This document shows positions 8,748 to 17,376 of a stretch of 64,000 nt of DNA, one piece after another (position 1 is the stretch's first letter; every line of letters begins with the position of its first letter). The DNA is from Streptomyces longwoodensis (GTDB taxonomy: Bacteria > Actinomycetota > Actinomycetes > Streptomycetales > Streptomycetaceae): contig NZ_KQ948550.1 in the NCBI RefSeq assembly GCF_001514125.1, positions 496,001 through 560,000 of the forward strand, given 5' to 3'. A program made the translations under genes and the position numbers. Under the pieces are notes generated by a model that was not told where the DNA came from, searched no databases, and saw only the letters and a program-made list of their open reading frames with translations.

Positions 8748-8806
8748 CCCGAGCGGACCGCTCGCTGGTCAGCGATGTCGGGCAGAGGTGGGTAACGAGA
8801 CGTCAT
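8744..8806 (-). CDS. 20-codon leader ORF coupled to the hydrolase gene
   Basis: ATG 8806 is preceded by GAAGGA at good spacing and opens a short frame (MTSRYPPLPDIADQRAVRSG) that stops at TGA 8744-8746, overlapping the TTG start of the hydrolase gene. It could be a leader that couples translation of the operon, or the true N-terminus of the hydrolase separated by a one-base error. The peptide has no recognised motif. Confidence 0.4.
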   Translation of the reverse strand: MTSRYPPLPDIADQRAVRSG

Positions 8807-9017
8807 GAACGTGTCCTTCGGGGGTGCGGTGTCCGGCGAGCCGCGTGCGCGAAGCGTGTCGGAAGGCCGCGGCGGCCGGGGTGGGCGATCGGGACGGGCC
8901 GGCGCGGGCGAGTTGCCGCTCGCTCTGCGAGGCCGGACCGTGAGCTAGGTGTGCCGGGGCAGGGGGTACCTCCGTGAGGCGTGGCGGGAATAGCCAGCGG
9001 CGGTGTGCGCCGGGCGG

Positions 9018-9136
9018 TTCAAAAACAGTAGGCGCAGATCGGCGGTTGACCAAAAAGTCGGCGTGAGGTGCCGGAATCCGATACCCCAGCACAGCACTTC
9101 TTGGTCGTCGGCGGATTCGCTTCTACAGTTTTTGGA
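9018..9136. promoter_or_regulatory. 35-bp imperfect inverted repeat in the divergent control region
   Basis: Arms 9018-9052 and 9102-9136 match at about 25 of 35 positions when one is reversed; both contain YCAAAAACWGTAG at the outer edge and GACCA at the inner edge. They lie between the leftward transfer operon (from 8806) and the rightward methyltransferase gene (9259). The rest of 8807-9258 shows no convincing gene. The symmetry and position suggest an operator controlling both operons. A related sequence, GATCG-CGGTT--CCAAA, recurs in a hairpin at 12817. Confidence 0.5.
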
Positions 9137-9258
9137 CTCCCTCTCGCCCACCTCGGTCTGTGGCCCTGGGCTTCTGTATGCCCACTTCCGGCCCGCGAGG
9201 TTTCTGCACGAGACGGGCAGTTCCCTCCGTGATTCCGCACCCGAATAGGGGTTCCTCT

Positions 9259-10014
9259 TTGCCTTTTTCCCTGCACCAGGGCGACGCCCTCAGCGTTCTC
9301 GCCGGCCTCCCGGACGGTTGCGTCGACTCCGTCATCACCGACCCGCCGTACAACTCCGGCGGGCGGACCGCGAAGGAGCGCACCACCCGCTCCGCGAAGC
9401 AGAAGTACACCTCCGGTGCCGCCCAGCACGCTCTGCCGGACTTCACCGGCGAGAACATGGACCAAAGGTCGTACGGGTTCTGGCTGACGCAGATCATGAC
9501 CGAAGCCCACCGCCTCACCCGCAGCGGCGGCACCGCGCTGCTGTTCACCGACTGGCGCCAGCTCCCCGTCACCACGGACGCGATCCAGGCGGCCGGATGG
9601 CTCTGGCGCGGAGTGTTGGCCTGGCACAAGCCGCAGGCCAGGCCGCAGAAGGGCCGGTTTACCCAGAACTGTGAATTCATCGTCTGGGCGTCCAAGGGAG
9701 CGATCGACGGCTCCCGCAACCCCGTCTACCTGCCCGGCCTCTACAGCGCGTCGCAGCCTTCGGGGGCGAAGCGTCAGCACATCACGCAGAAGCCCGTCGA
9801 GGTGATGCGCGAGCTGGTCAAGATCAGCCCCGAGGGCGGCACGGTTCTCGACTTCTGCGCCGGCTCCGGCTCGACGGGCGTCGCCGCCCTGCTGGAAGGC
9901 CGCGACTTCATCGGCGTGGAGAAAACCGAGCACTACGCGTCGATCGCGGCCGACCGGCTCACCGAGACGATCCGTGAAACGCTCACCCAGGACGACGTGG
10001 TTCTCACCGTCTGA
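9259..10014 (+). CDS. DNA methyltransferase, N4/N6 amino type, beta-class order
   Basis: 251 residues from TTG 9259, preceded by AGGGG. The catalytic motif DPPY (28-31, in ITDPPYNSGG) comes first and the AdoMet-binding FCAGSGSTG (199-207) near the C-terminus, the order of beta-class amino-methyltransferases. Intervening segments SGGTALLFTDWRQLP and HKPQARPQKGRFTQNCEFIVW and the ITQKPVEVMREL stretch are typical of this family. No restriction endonuclease gene is adjacent, so it looks like an orphan enzyme, perhaps protecting the element from host restriction or marking it for regulation. It opens the rightward operon. Confidence 0.85.
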   Translation: MPFSLHQGDALSVLAGLPDGCVDSVITDPPYNSGGRTAKERTTRSAKQKYTSGAAQHALPDFTGENMDQRSYGFWLTQIMTEAHRLTRSGGTALLFTDWRQLPVTTDAIQAAGWLWRGVLAWHKPQARPQKGRFTQNCEFIVWASKGAIDGSRNPVYLPGLYSASQPSGAKRQHITQKPVEVMRELVKISPEGGTVLDFCAGSGSTGVAALLEGRDFIGVEKTEHYASIAADRLTETIRETLTQDDVVLTV

Positions 10015-10165
10015 TCCGCTCCGCTGTATTTCGCTCCGGAGCCCCGCGCACCCTCCCAGTCTTTTCCGGATCCCGCCGGGACGTTCGTGCAACCCTCCGG
10101 CGGGTCCGTGCGCCGTGGATTCCGCCCACCTGCCATCTCGCGTCTCGTAGGAGGCCGTACTTTTC

Positions 10166-10816
10166 ATGCCCGAATCCATAGAACCCGCAGGCAGCGGGGA
10201 ATTGGAGCCGGTTCGCGTCCCGGACCCGCAATTGGAGGGGATCGAGGCGAGCGTCCGACGGCTCATGGAGCAGTCGGCTCAGCAGGCCCAGCAGCTCGAC
10301 CATCTCGCGTCCTCGCCGCCGCCGGGCGGATCGCCGTTCGCGGCCTTCGGCATGCCGGGGCTCGGTGGGCCGGCTCCCGCCGCTCCGCCAGAGCCCCGCC
10401 CGATCCTGGAGCTGGACGGAGAGGAGCGCGAGGACGAACTCGACGCGCTCAGCGACTGGGTCGACGACTTCTTCCTCCCGGTCTACGGGGCGGAGGTCAC
10501 CACCGCGGCGCCTTGGTGCCTGCAGTGGCAGGAGCACGACGACGTCGTGGCCTGGCTCCACGCCCTGTGGCTCGCCTACCAGCAGCACAAGGACCCCGAA
10601 GCCGGATTGAGCGGTCTGTTCGTGTGGCACCGGGACTTCCTCACCCACGCCGTAGCGGCGATCCGCGCGCCGGGTGGCCCGCTGTCGGCCTGCATGACAT
10701 CTCCCGACCGGCCCGCGCACCGTCTTCTGCCCGGCCCGCCGCCGTCCGTACGGACGGAGACGGCGTCCACGGCGGAAGCCGCCGGCGCCGCCGAGCCGGA
10801 CGAGCCGACGTCATGA
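10166..10816 (+). CDS. DUF4913 domain protein
   Basis: 216 residues from ATG 10166 with AGGAGG upstream. An N-terminal Gln-rich helical stretch and Pro/Gly linker precede a domain with WVDDFFLPVYGAE, APWCLQWQEHDDVVAWLHA, LWLAYQQH and FVWHRDFLTHAV; the Trp/His pattern is that of DUF4913, common on actinobacterial mobile elements. Function unknown. Its stop overlaps the next start (ATGA), so it is coupled to the RelE-like gene. Confidence 0.7.
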   Translation: MPESIEPAGSGELEPVRVPDPQLEGIEASVRRLMEQSAQQAQQLDHLASSPPPGGSPFAAFGMPGLGGPAPAAPPEPRPILELDGEEREDELDALSDWVDDFFLPVYGAEVTTAAPWCLQWQEHDDVVAWLHALWLAYQQHKDPEAGLSGLFVWHRDFLTHAVAAIRAPGGPLSACMTSPDRPAHRLLPGPPPSVRTETASTAEAAGAAEPDEPTS

Positions 10817-11298
10817 ACGCGGGAGTGGGACAGCCCGCCTTCGGACTGAGCTTCGACCCCCGAGCGCTGACCGATCTCCTCCAGGCCCCCAGCGATATCC
10901 GCGACCTCACCCTCGCCTACCTGCAGGAAGTCGTGAACGCACAGCGCTTCGGACTGCGCCTCGACGGCGACCTGGAGGGCTATCGAAAGCTTTTCGTGGA
11001 CTCCCGGAAGGACTGGCGCGTCGTCTACGGCGTCCGTCCGGCACCCGCGGAGTCCGCACATCAGAAGGAGATCCACGTCGTCGCCGTCCGGCCGCGCGCG
11101 GGCAACGACGTCTACGACGAGGTCGGCCGCCGCCTGGGGATGACCCGCCGGCCGCTGAGCGCCCGCACCCACGCGGCCCGCTCCCGTTCCCCGCAGCTGA
11201 CCACCCGCACTCCCGCGCCCCGGCCCGGTCCGCCGCCCACCGCACTGCCGGGTCTGCCCCGTCCCGCACACAACCCCGCGCACCACCACACCCGCTGA
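10813..11298 (+). CDS. RelE/ParE-like domain protein
   Basis: 161 residues. The central part has GYRKLFVDSRKDWRVVYGV, then IHVVAVRPRAGNDVYDEV, matching the R-x-x-RVVY...VVAV-x-x-R...VY pattern of RelE/ParE-type toxins. The last 55 residues are basic and proline-rich and probably disordered. The upstream partner is a DUF4913 protein and no obvious small antitoxin gene is seen, so it may have been recruited to another role or DUF4913 may act as the partner. Toxin activity is inference. Confidence 0.55.
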   Translation: MNAGVGQPAFGLSFDPRALTDLLQAPSDIRDLTLAYLQEVVNAQRFGLRLDGDLEGYRKLFVDSRKDWRVVYGVRPAPAESAHQKEIHVVAVRPRAGNDVYDEVGRRLGMTRRPLSARTHAARSRSPQLTTRTPAPRPGPPPTALPGLPRPAHNPAHHHTR

Positions 11299-11315
11299 CG
11301 CACGGAGCGTCGCCT

Positions 11316-12014
11316 ATGCCCCCTGACCCCGCGCCGCTACCAGCCTGGCGTGCGGTGTCCCCGCTCGACCATCGCCTCGAAGCCGTCACCGGCCACGACA
11401 TTGACACCCTGTGGTCCTACCGCGACCGCGGCGTCCTCGACGAGCCCCACGCCCACCTGGTCGACCGGCACCGCGAACTGGCCAAGACCCAGACCGGCGT
11501 CACCTTCTACCTCCGCCTCCTCCACCGCCTGTCCAGCGGCGAGTTCGACGTCGACGACGCCCTGTGCACCCGCATCGACCGCACCGTGGACCAGCTGGAG
11601 GAGGCCAGAGACCAGCGTGACGCCGCTGCCCGGAAGGTGCTCGCCGCGCTGAAGCCGATCGAGGCCGCTGCCGCGGCCTCGACGCCCCGCGCGCAGCAGC
11701 TCTCGACGGACGACCAGGCCGCGCTGCTCGCCATCGCCGGCGGCGCCAAGCTCTACGAACACCTTCTAACCGGCCGGATGTCCGTGACCGCGGCCTCCGG
11801 CACCCGCATTCCTCACGCCAAGCTCCAGCGGCTGGAGGACGCCGGCCTGGTCGTCCGGGACACCGGCCAACCCGTGCACGCCGGCCAGCCGGTCACCCTC
11901 ACCGACACCGGACGGGCCGCACTGTTCGCCGCCCGGCGGACCCCCACGACCCAGCCATCCAAGCTCCCGGCCCGCCCCGGCGCGTCGCCGTCCACCCCGG
12001 CACAACGGCGCTGA
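11316..12014 (+). CDS. Hypothetical protein with possible winged-helix C-terminus
   Basis: 232 residues. The N-terminal half is helical (TLWSYRDRGVLDEPHAHLVD, RIDRTVDQLEEARDQRDAAA). The C-terminal half has TDDQAALLAIAGG, LQRLEDAGLVVRDTG and VTLTDTGRAALFA, which looks like a winged-helix domain for DNA binding. No family is recognised. It follows the RelE-like gene by 17 bases in the same direction. Confidence 0.6.
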   Translation: MPPDPAPLPAWRAVSPLDHRLEAVTGHDIDTLWSYRDRGVLDEPHAHLVDRHRELAKTQTGVTFYLRLLHRLSSGEFDVDDALCTRIDRTVDQLEEARDQRDAAARKVLAALKPIEAAAAASTPRAQQLSTDDQAALLAIAGGAKLYEHLLTGRMSVTAASGTRIPHAKLQRLEDAGLVVRDTGQPVHAGQPVTLTDTGRAALFAARRTPTTQPSKLPARPGASPSTPAQRR

Positions 12015-12034
12015 ACTCCACCGAAAGGCCCTTG

Positions 12035-12778
12035 TTGCCTCCCATCGAACCGGAGTCCCGGAAGTCCATCCCCCAGGTCGACTTCGAGCTGGACGACTTC
12101 GACGCCGACGAGGAGATGTACCGCGACTTCTACCGCAAGGTCGCCGTCCGCGAGGACATGCTCGTCCCCCTCGCCGAACACCACACCCCCGACGGCGCGC
12201 ACAGCTACTACGTCCTGTTCGACCGCACCGCCACCTGGGGACACCCCGGTATGCCGCAGGTCCTCGCCGTTCATCTGCAACGGGACCGTGAGCAGCGGAC
12301 GTTCGCCTTCGAGCAGGCCCCCCTGCCGCTGCCCGCGATGGCGCAGTCCTGGCTCATCCACCGCGGCTGCCCGCACGACGCCATCGGCCTAAACCCCGAG
12401 TTCGGCCCGCAGCCGGCGGACGAGGCGACACGTGCACTGGAACGACGCCTCGCGGGCGACGGCGACCACTACGCCATGGGCTACTCCTACACCTGCGACG
12501 ACCCCGACGACATGGTGACCGTCGTGGCACTGCGCGCCCTGGACGAGCGAGCCCCTTCGCCGTTCCGCGTCATCGTCGAAGAGGTCGACACCGGCGCCTG
12601 GACGCGCACGCTTCGAGAGGGCGGCTTCGCCACGGTCGAGGACGCCTTGCAGTGGTGCGACGACCGGATTGCCGGCGAGGCCGACTCTCTGCCACCGGTC
12701 CGCCTGGCAGCCGCCGGCAGCCGCTCAGTCGGTGTGGCGAAGTCCCCTGCTCCGCGCCCGCCCGGCCGGGCCCGCTGA
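12035..12778 (+). CDS. Hypothetical acidic protein
   Basis: About 247 residues, rich in Asp and Glu at the N-terminus (VDFELDDFDADEEMYRDFY), with blocks AVHLQRDREQRTFAFEQAP and VTVVALRALDERAPSPFRVIVEE. Two TTG codons occur at 12032 and 12035; GAAAGG at 12023 sits better with 12035. No domain recognised. Two hairpins follow its stop directly. Confidence 0.6.
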   Translation: MPPIEPESRKSIPQVDFELDDFDADEEMYRDFYRKVAVREDMLVPLAEHHTPDGAHSYYVLFDRTATWGHPGMPQVLAVHLQRDREQRTFAFEQAPLPLPAMAQSWLIHRGCPHDAIGLNPEFGPQPADEATRALERRLAGDGDHYAMGYSYTCDDPDDMVTVVALRALDERAPSPFRVIVEEVDTGAWTRTLREGGFATVEDALQWCDDRIAGEADSLPPVRLAAAGSRSVGVAKSPAPRPPGRAR

Positions 12779-12782
12779 GCCC

Positions 12783-12841
12783 CGCCGCCGTCTACGGCGG
12801 CGCAACATAGCCGACGATCGCCGGTTAGCCAAACCGGCGAT
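12783..12841. terminator. Tandem stem-loops
   Basis: CGCCGCCG-TCTA-CGGCGGCG (12783-12802) begins just after the stop at 12778. A second hairpin has arms ATCGCCGGTT and AACCGGCGAT around AGCCA (12817-12841). Together they should end the operon begun at the methyltransferase. The second hairpin resembles the arms of the inverted repeat at 9018-9136 and could also bind the same regulator. Confidence 0.6.
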
Positions 12842-12925
12842 TCTCCGGACTCTTATACAGCCGCCGGGACAACACCCGCGGTGCCTTCCACGCAATCCCT
12901 ATGCCTTCACGGAGGTTTCTTTCGC

Positions 12926-13273
12926 ATGCGCTCCACCCGAATTGCCATATCCGCAGCGATGCTCGGCGCGCTCGCGCTGCCGGTACTCTCCGCCACCACC
13001 GCCAACGCGGCACCCGCTGCCGTCTCCGCGGCCCCGGCGAGCAGCTGCTCGTCCAAGCCGCCGCTGCCGTACGCGGTGCACACCAAGGCTGTGACCATCC
13101 GGTCCAAGGCCAGCTCGAAGTCCACCGCGCTCGGCGTGCTCTACAGCAGCCACAAGTTCAGCGTGGCCAGGAAGAGCGGCAACTGGCTCTACATCACGGA
13201 CAAGACGACCGGCGTCAAGGGCTGGGTCTCCGGCACGTACGTCTACCGCGACGTCCGAATGTGCCTCGACTGA
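12926..13273 (+). CDS. Secreted SH3-like protein
   Basis: 115 residues from ATG 12926 with GGAGG upstream. A clear Sec signal peptide (MRSTRIAISAAMLGALALPV, then LSATTANAAPA) precedes an SH3b-like domain: VTIRSKASSKSTALGVLYSS, FSVARKSGNWLYITD and VKGWVSGTYVYRDVRMC. Such domains usually bind peptidoglycan or other cell-wall polymers. Single gene between two hairpins and the next operon, so probably expressed on its own. Confidence 0.75.
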   Translation: MRSTRIAISAAMLGALALPVLSATTANAAPAAVSAAPASSCSSKPPLPYAVHTKAVTIRSKASSKSTALGVLYSSHKFSVARKSGNWLYITDKTTGVKGWVSGTYVYRDVRMCLD

Positions 13274-13372
13274 CAGGCCCCAATAGGCGGCCCGAAAGCA
13301 GTTGAGTCGCCGAGCACGGCTGCCTCTCGTATTCCTCCAGGCATCGGCCTTTCCAGAACAGGAGTTCCCCTT

Positions 13373-13855
13373 TTGTCCGACGGCATATTCGATGACGCTG
13401 AGGATGTCGTCGGCGTGCTCACCGAACGGATCGAAGCGCGCTTCGGCATGGACATGGACCAGTTGAAGGCCGCGGTCACCGCCGCGCCGCTGGCGAATCC
13501 TGACGCCACCGATGTTGTCAAGTGGCACGGCCTCCTCGTCGAGGCCCAATCCGTGCTCGACCACGCGGAGGACGACCTCCTCGCCGCGCTGGAAACCCAG
13601 CCCAGCGAGGTCGACGACCCGACGATGGGTCTCGCCCACCGCGTGAACGCGGCCGTCACTGCCCGCGACGGCCGGGCCCTGGTCGTCCGGTGGCTCCTCG
13701 ACCCGGACGCTCCGGGTAAGAAGGACCTCGCCGCCGAACGGCTCGCCCGCCTTCGCCCTCGAACTGGTCCGGCGGTGCAGACCAGCGCTCCTCACCGACC
13801 CGCGGGTACACCCGTGACGGCGACGGCGGGGCGGGCGGGAAGGGCTGTTCGATGA
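13373..13855 (+). CDS. Hypothetical protein
   Basis: 160 residues from a TTG start with GGAG upstream. It is mostly helical and acidic (DDAEDVVGVLTERIEARFGM, WHGLLVEAQSVLDHAEDDLL) with a basic low-complexity tail. Its stop overlaps the next start (ATGA). First of three small genes of similar helical character (13373-14715) whose roles are unknown. Confidence 0.6.
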   Translation: MSDGIFDDAEDVVGVLTERIEARFGMDMDQLKAAVTAAPLANPDATDVVKWHGLLVEAQSVLDHAEDDLLAALETQPSEVDDPTMGLAHRVNAAVTARDGRALVVRWLLDPDAPGKKDLAAERLARLRPRTGPAVQTSAPHRPAGTPVTATAGRAGRAVR

Positions 13856-14295
13856 GCCCGGTCAAGGCCAGCACTATGGACGCCGACCTGCAGAAGGTCT
13901 TCGGCGGTACGGTCCCTGATCTGCACGAGGCAGCTGTCGGCCACGATGCCTCTCCGGCCCTCGCCCGTGCCCTGGAACTGCGTTCGTTCCTGGCTCTGAC
14001 CGAGGAGCAGGTGGCCCGTGTCCGCGATCGCGTGCACGCGGACATGGACCCGGACCGCGACATGGGCGAGCTGTCGGCGGACAAGCTCCGCTTCGACGCG
14101 CAGTGGCTGGAGGCAGCGCTCGATGCCCGCGACGGTTACCGCGCGGCCCTCGGCGAACTGCTACGCACGATGCCCCCGCCCGACCAGCAGGCCCGGCCCG
14201 TCCGCATGAAGCAGCTCAAGGCCACCGCCACCCTGCCTCCGTCTGCCGCCCCGGCACCACCGCGTGCCGGGGCGGCCCGGGCCCGCCGACCCTGA
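13852..14295 (+). CDS. Hypothetical helical protein
   Basis: 147 residues, coupled to the previous gene by a four-base overlap. Contains LARALELRSFLALTEEQVAR, FDAQWLEAALDARDGYRAAL and an Ala/Pro-rich tail. Resembles the next gene product in pattern: helical body, then a disordered proline-rich end. No domain recognised. Confidence 0.6.
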   Translation: MSPVKASTMDADLQKVFGGTVPDLHEAAVGHDASPALARALELRSFLALTEEQVARVRDRVHADMDPDRDMGELSADKLRFDAQWLEAALDARDGYRAALGELLRTMPPPDQQARPVRMKQLKATATLPPSAAPAPPRAGAARARRP

Positions 14296-14304
14296 AAGCC
14301 CCGC

Positions 14305-14715
14305 TTGCCCCTCACGTCCACCGTGATTGCCGGACGGATCGAGGACCTGTACGGCGCACCGCTCGCCGACCTCACCGCCTACGCCGAGGGCCAGCCGCCC
14401 GGCATGCTCTCCGCCCTGCTCGGCATGCACCACGACCTCGCGCTCGCCGAGCGCAGCATCGACTTCCACCGCGACCACCTCGCCCGGCTCATCCTCCCCG
14501 AGCGGCAGATCGGTCGGCACGAGGTCGCCCACCTTCTCGACGGTGCGCGACGGCTCGCCGAAGCCGTCGCCGTCCGCGACGTCCAGGCCAAGTCGGTCGC
14601 CGCCGTCCTGAAAAGCCTCGCCCGTGCCCCGGCCCCAGCGCCGTCCCCGCCGGCACCGTCACCGCCGCTACCGGCTCCGCCCCTCCCGGTGCAGACCCCG
14701 GCGCACAGCCGCTGA
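14305..14715 (+). CDS. Hypothetical helical protein, proline-rich tail
   Basis: 136 residues from a TTG start nine bases after the preceding stop. Helical segments ALLGMHHDLALAERSIDFHR and LLDGARRLAEAVAVRDVQAK precede a tail made almost wholly of Ala, Pro and Ser. Function unknown; last of a three-gene set that looks specific to this type of element. Confidence 0.6.
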   Translation: MPLTSTVIAGRIEDLYGAPLADLTAYAEGQPPGMLSALLGMHHDLALAERSIDFHRDHLARLILPERQIGRHEVAHLLDGARRLAEAVAVRDVQAKSVAAVLKSLARAPAPAPSPPAPSPPLPAPPLPVQTPAHSR

Positions 14716-14754
14716 CCGCAGGCAGTTCCCCTCATCCACCCAGGAGTTCCTCCC

Positions 14755-15597
14755 TTGGCCATCACCGCTCTGCCACCTGACACCGACATCGACATCGCCC
14801 GGGTCACCGAAGTCCTCGCCATGATCACCCCACGCTGGAACGTGAGGATCTTGCTGGCACTCTCCGGCCCGCCACTGCGCTATAGCGAGTTGGCGGCCAA
14901 GGTGTCCTGGCTGCAGAACGGCCAGCTCCACCTCAAGCTCCAGTCGCTGTGCAACGCCGGTCTCGTCGAGCGCACCGAACACACCGCACGCCACGTGACC
15001 TACGGCCACACCGAGCGTGGTGCTGCCCTGCTGCCGGTCCTGCCGATGATCGTCACCTGGGCCGAAGAACATCTGGAAACGGCGGACCGCCCGCTGCCCG
15101 CGATCGAGCAGATCGAGGACAGCCTCACCCTGCTCACCCGGCGGCACGCCGCTGCCATCCTGTGGGTACTGAAGTCGCGCAAGGAGGTCAGCGGCCGGGC
15201 GCTGGCCCGGATCGTGATGCCCAACAGCGACTGGACCAACGTGTACCCGCCGCTGCGGCAGCTCGTGGCCGACGGCCTGGTCGACACCGAAGGCGCCGGC
15301 CAGCCGTACCGGCTGTCTGCTGCAGGCGACGGCCTGGGCCCTGTTCTCGGCGCCCTGTCCGCGTGGTCCGCCGGGCAGCCCCTCGACCAGGCGGCCCACC
15401 ACCCGGTCTGGGGGCACCCGCTGGCGAAGCCCGCGTCGAGGCCGTGGGTCAGCAGCCAGTCCCGCCCGGAGCCCGCGGCGATATCCCCAACCCGGACAGG
15501 CGAATCCGCTCCGGCGTGGCAGAACCGCGATCTCTTCTCCCATGTCACGACCGCCCGCCCGAAGGCGGCCGTCCCGGCGGGAGGCCCGCGCCGATGA
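14755..15597 (+). CDS. HxlR-like regulator with two winged-helix domains
   Basis: 280 residues from TTG 14755 with AGGAG upstream. Two related domains are visible: ITPRWNVRILLALSGPPLRY...LVERTEHTARHVTYGHTERG, and RRHAAAILWVLKSRKEVSG...LVDTEGAGQPYRLSAAGDG. Each has the helix-turn-helix and wing pattern of HxlR-type regulators. The tail (about 80 residues) is low-complexity. Its stop overlaps the next regulator's start. A duplicated HxlR fold could bind one operator as a monomer. Likely controls the MFS gene two genes downstream. Confidence 0.7.
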   Translation: MAITALPPDTDIDIARVTEVLAMITPRWNVRILLALSGPPLRYSELAAKVSWLQNGQLHLKLQSLCNAGLVERTEHTARHVTYGHTERGAALLPVLPMIVTWAEEHLETADRPLPAIEQIEDSLTLLTRRHAAAILWVLKSRKEVSGRALARIVMPNSDWTNVYPPLRQLVADGLVDTEGAGQPYRLSAAGDGLGPVLGALSAWSAGQPLDQAAHHPVWGHPLAKPASRPWVSSQSRPEPAAISPTRTGESAPAWQNRDLFSHVTTARPKAAVPAGGPRR

Positions 15598-16112
15598 CCA
15601 CCCTCTTCACCACCGCCGAAGTACGCAATGCGGTCGATCTACTGGCCTCTCGCTCCTTGATCCGCCTGGTCACCGAGATCGACGACAACGGGGCGATACC
15701 GCCACGACGCTTGGCCGACACCCTCGCCGACCTCTCCACCCATCAACTGCGGCACGCGACCGAAACAGCCCGCGCTCGCGGCCTCGTCCGGACCGCGCCC
15801 GGCACCGGCCTGGAACTCACAGACGCTGGGTCGGAGTTGGCCGACCTGTACGACACGGCTGCGCGCTGGTCGAGACGCCACGCCTCCCCGTCACCGGTCT
15901 GCGAGTTCAGCAACCGCGTCCACCACGTCCTCGACCTGCTGACGCCCTCGCTCGCGACCGAGGGCGCCGACAGCCTCGCACGGTTGTCCGCCCGGGGCCT
16001 ACCCGGCGCGGAGGCCGAGGAAGACCTGGCCCGGCTCCGTGCCCTCCTGCTCCAGTGGCTGGCCGCGAACCCGCAGGTCACCGCCCTTTCCGATCCCGAG
16101 CCGGTCGCGTGA
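15594..16112 (+). CDS. Second winged-helix regulator
   Basis: 172 residues, overlapped four bases with the preceding regulator and four with the MFS gene after it. The N-terminal 75 residues (LFTTAEVRNAVDLLASRSLI, LADTLADLSTHQLRHATETA, RGLVRTAPGTGLELTDAGSE) look like a winged helix of the same general type. The remainder is helical. The overlap chain says that the two regulators and the transporter are made together. Confidence 0.6.
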   Translation: MTTLFTTAEVRNAVDLLASRSLIRLVTEIDDNGAIPPRRLADTLADLSTHQLRHATETARARGLVRTAPGTGLELTDAGSELADLYDTAARWSRRHASPSPVCEFSNRVHHVLDLLTPSLATEGADSLARLSARGLPGAEAEEDLARLRALLLQWLAANPQVTALSDPEPVA

Positions 16113-17344
16113 GCGTAGCGGTCACACCCCGGCACGCGCGCCACTCCGCCGGGCTGATGCGCAGCATCTACCTGCCGCGCACGGCGGACGCCCTCGCGTT
16201 CGCGATGTCCACCTACGGCATCCCATTGCTGGTCCTGGCCACCACGCGCTCCGCCGCGCTGACGGGCGCCGCGTTCGCCCTGGAGTGGATCCCGCGCCTG
16301 GCGGCGTTCGGGTGGGCCGGATCGGTCGTCGACCGGCGCGGGGCATCCGTGGTCTTCCACCTCGCCTCCCTGGGACGCGCTTTGGTTCTCGCCGTCGGCG
16401 CGGTCCTTCTCCATCTCCACCCGTCCGGCGCCGTGGCGAGCGTGACCGTGATGGTGCTCGCGGCGGCCACCGGCGTGCTCACCGAGTGCAGTTACATCGC
16501 GGCCGAGACCGCGGGCGCCGCCGCCGGCCGCCGGGCAGGTGCACGCGCTCACCGTGTCCAGGCCGTGCTGCTCGGTATCGATCAGACCGCGACGCTGGCC
16601 GGCCCGGCGCTCGCCGGGCTGCTCCTGCTCGCCGGGCCGCCGCCGATGCTCGCGGTGATCACCGTGCTTTCGCTGCTCGCCGCGCTGCTCGCTCTGCGCA
16701 CACCCCCCTCGCCAGTCGCCCCGGCCCGCGCGCCGAAGGGGCGGCCCGGCGCCGGCCTCCTCACCGGGTGGCGCACCATCCGCTCGCTGCCCGCACTCGG
16801 TTGGCTCGTGGCCGGACTGACTCTGTCCAACCTGGCCACCGGGCTCCTCCAGGCGGCCGGTCCGGTGATCGTCGTCGCGCACTTCGGGCGGTCCACCACT
16901 GCCGTCGGCCTGGTCTGGTCCGCAGCCGCCGGCGCAACACTCCTCAGCGTCACGCTCTGCCGGTTCGCACTGGACCGCCTGGGCCTGTGGCCGGTCGGCG
17001 CCACCTGCGCAGCCCTCGCCTCGCTCGTCTGTCTCGCCGCCGCCCAGGCCCCCGACTACCTGTCCTACCTGGTCCTGGTCGCGGTCCTCATGGCGGCAGA
17101 CGGCGGCATGACGGTGGTCCTGCGCACCCTGCGCTCCCGCCTGATCCCCCCGGAGAAGTTCGGCAGCACCCTGTCGGCGACCATCCTCATCCTCCTGCTG
17201 CCCTTCCCCGTCGCCGGCGTACTCACCGCGCTCACCCCGCCCGACGAACTAGGCCACGTCATCACCGCCTGCGCCGCCCTGCAGGCCCTCGGCCTCTTCT
17301 GCGCCTTCGCCCGCCTGCGCACCGATCCCGCCCTGCGCACCTGA
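16109..17344 (+). CDS. MFS transporter
   Basis: 411 residues from GTG 16109 (GTGA overlap). Roughly 11-12 hydrophobic segments are visible, for example ADALAFAMSTYGIPLLVLATT, ALVLAVGAVLLHLHPSG, GPALAGLLLLAGPPPMLAVI, LGWLVAGLTLSNLATGLLQA and ATILILLLPFPVAGVLTAL. The loop GWAGSVVDRRGASVV matches the G-x-x-x-D-R-x-G loop between helices 2 and 3 of the family. Probably an efflux carrier regulated by the two upstream proteins. Substrate unknown. Confidence 0.8.
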   Translation: MSVAVTPRHARHSAGLMRSIYLPRTADALAFAMSTYGIPLLVLATTRSAALTGAAFALEWIPRLAAFGWAGSVVDRRGASVVFHLASLGRALVLAVGAVLLHLHPSGAVASVTVMVLAAATGVLTECSYIAAETAGAAAGRRAGARAHRVQAVLLGIDQTATLAGPALAGLLLLAGPPPMLAVITVLSLLAALLALRTPPSPVAPARAPKGRPGAGLLTGWRTIRSLPALGWLVAGLTLSNLATGLLQAAGPVIVVAHFGRSTTAVGLVWSAAAGATLLSVTLCRFALDRLGLWPVGATCAALASLVCLAAAQAPDYLSYLVLVAVLMAADGGMTVVLRTLRSRLIPPEKFGSTLSATILILLLPFPVAGVLTALTPPDELGHVITACAALQALGLFCAFARLRTDPALRT

Positions 17345-17376
17345 CCCTGCTGCGCCCCCAGCCTGTCGAGAACCTC

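Noticed and set aside
9259..10014. Restriction-modification system
   Set aside because: Only the methyltransferase is present; the neighbouring genes show no nuclease motif.
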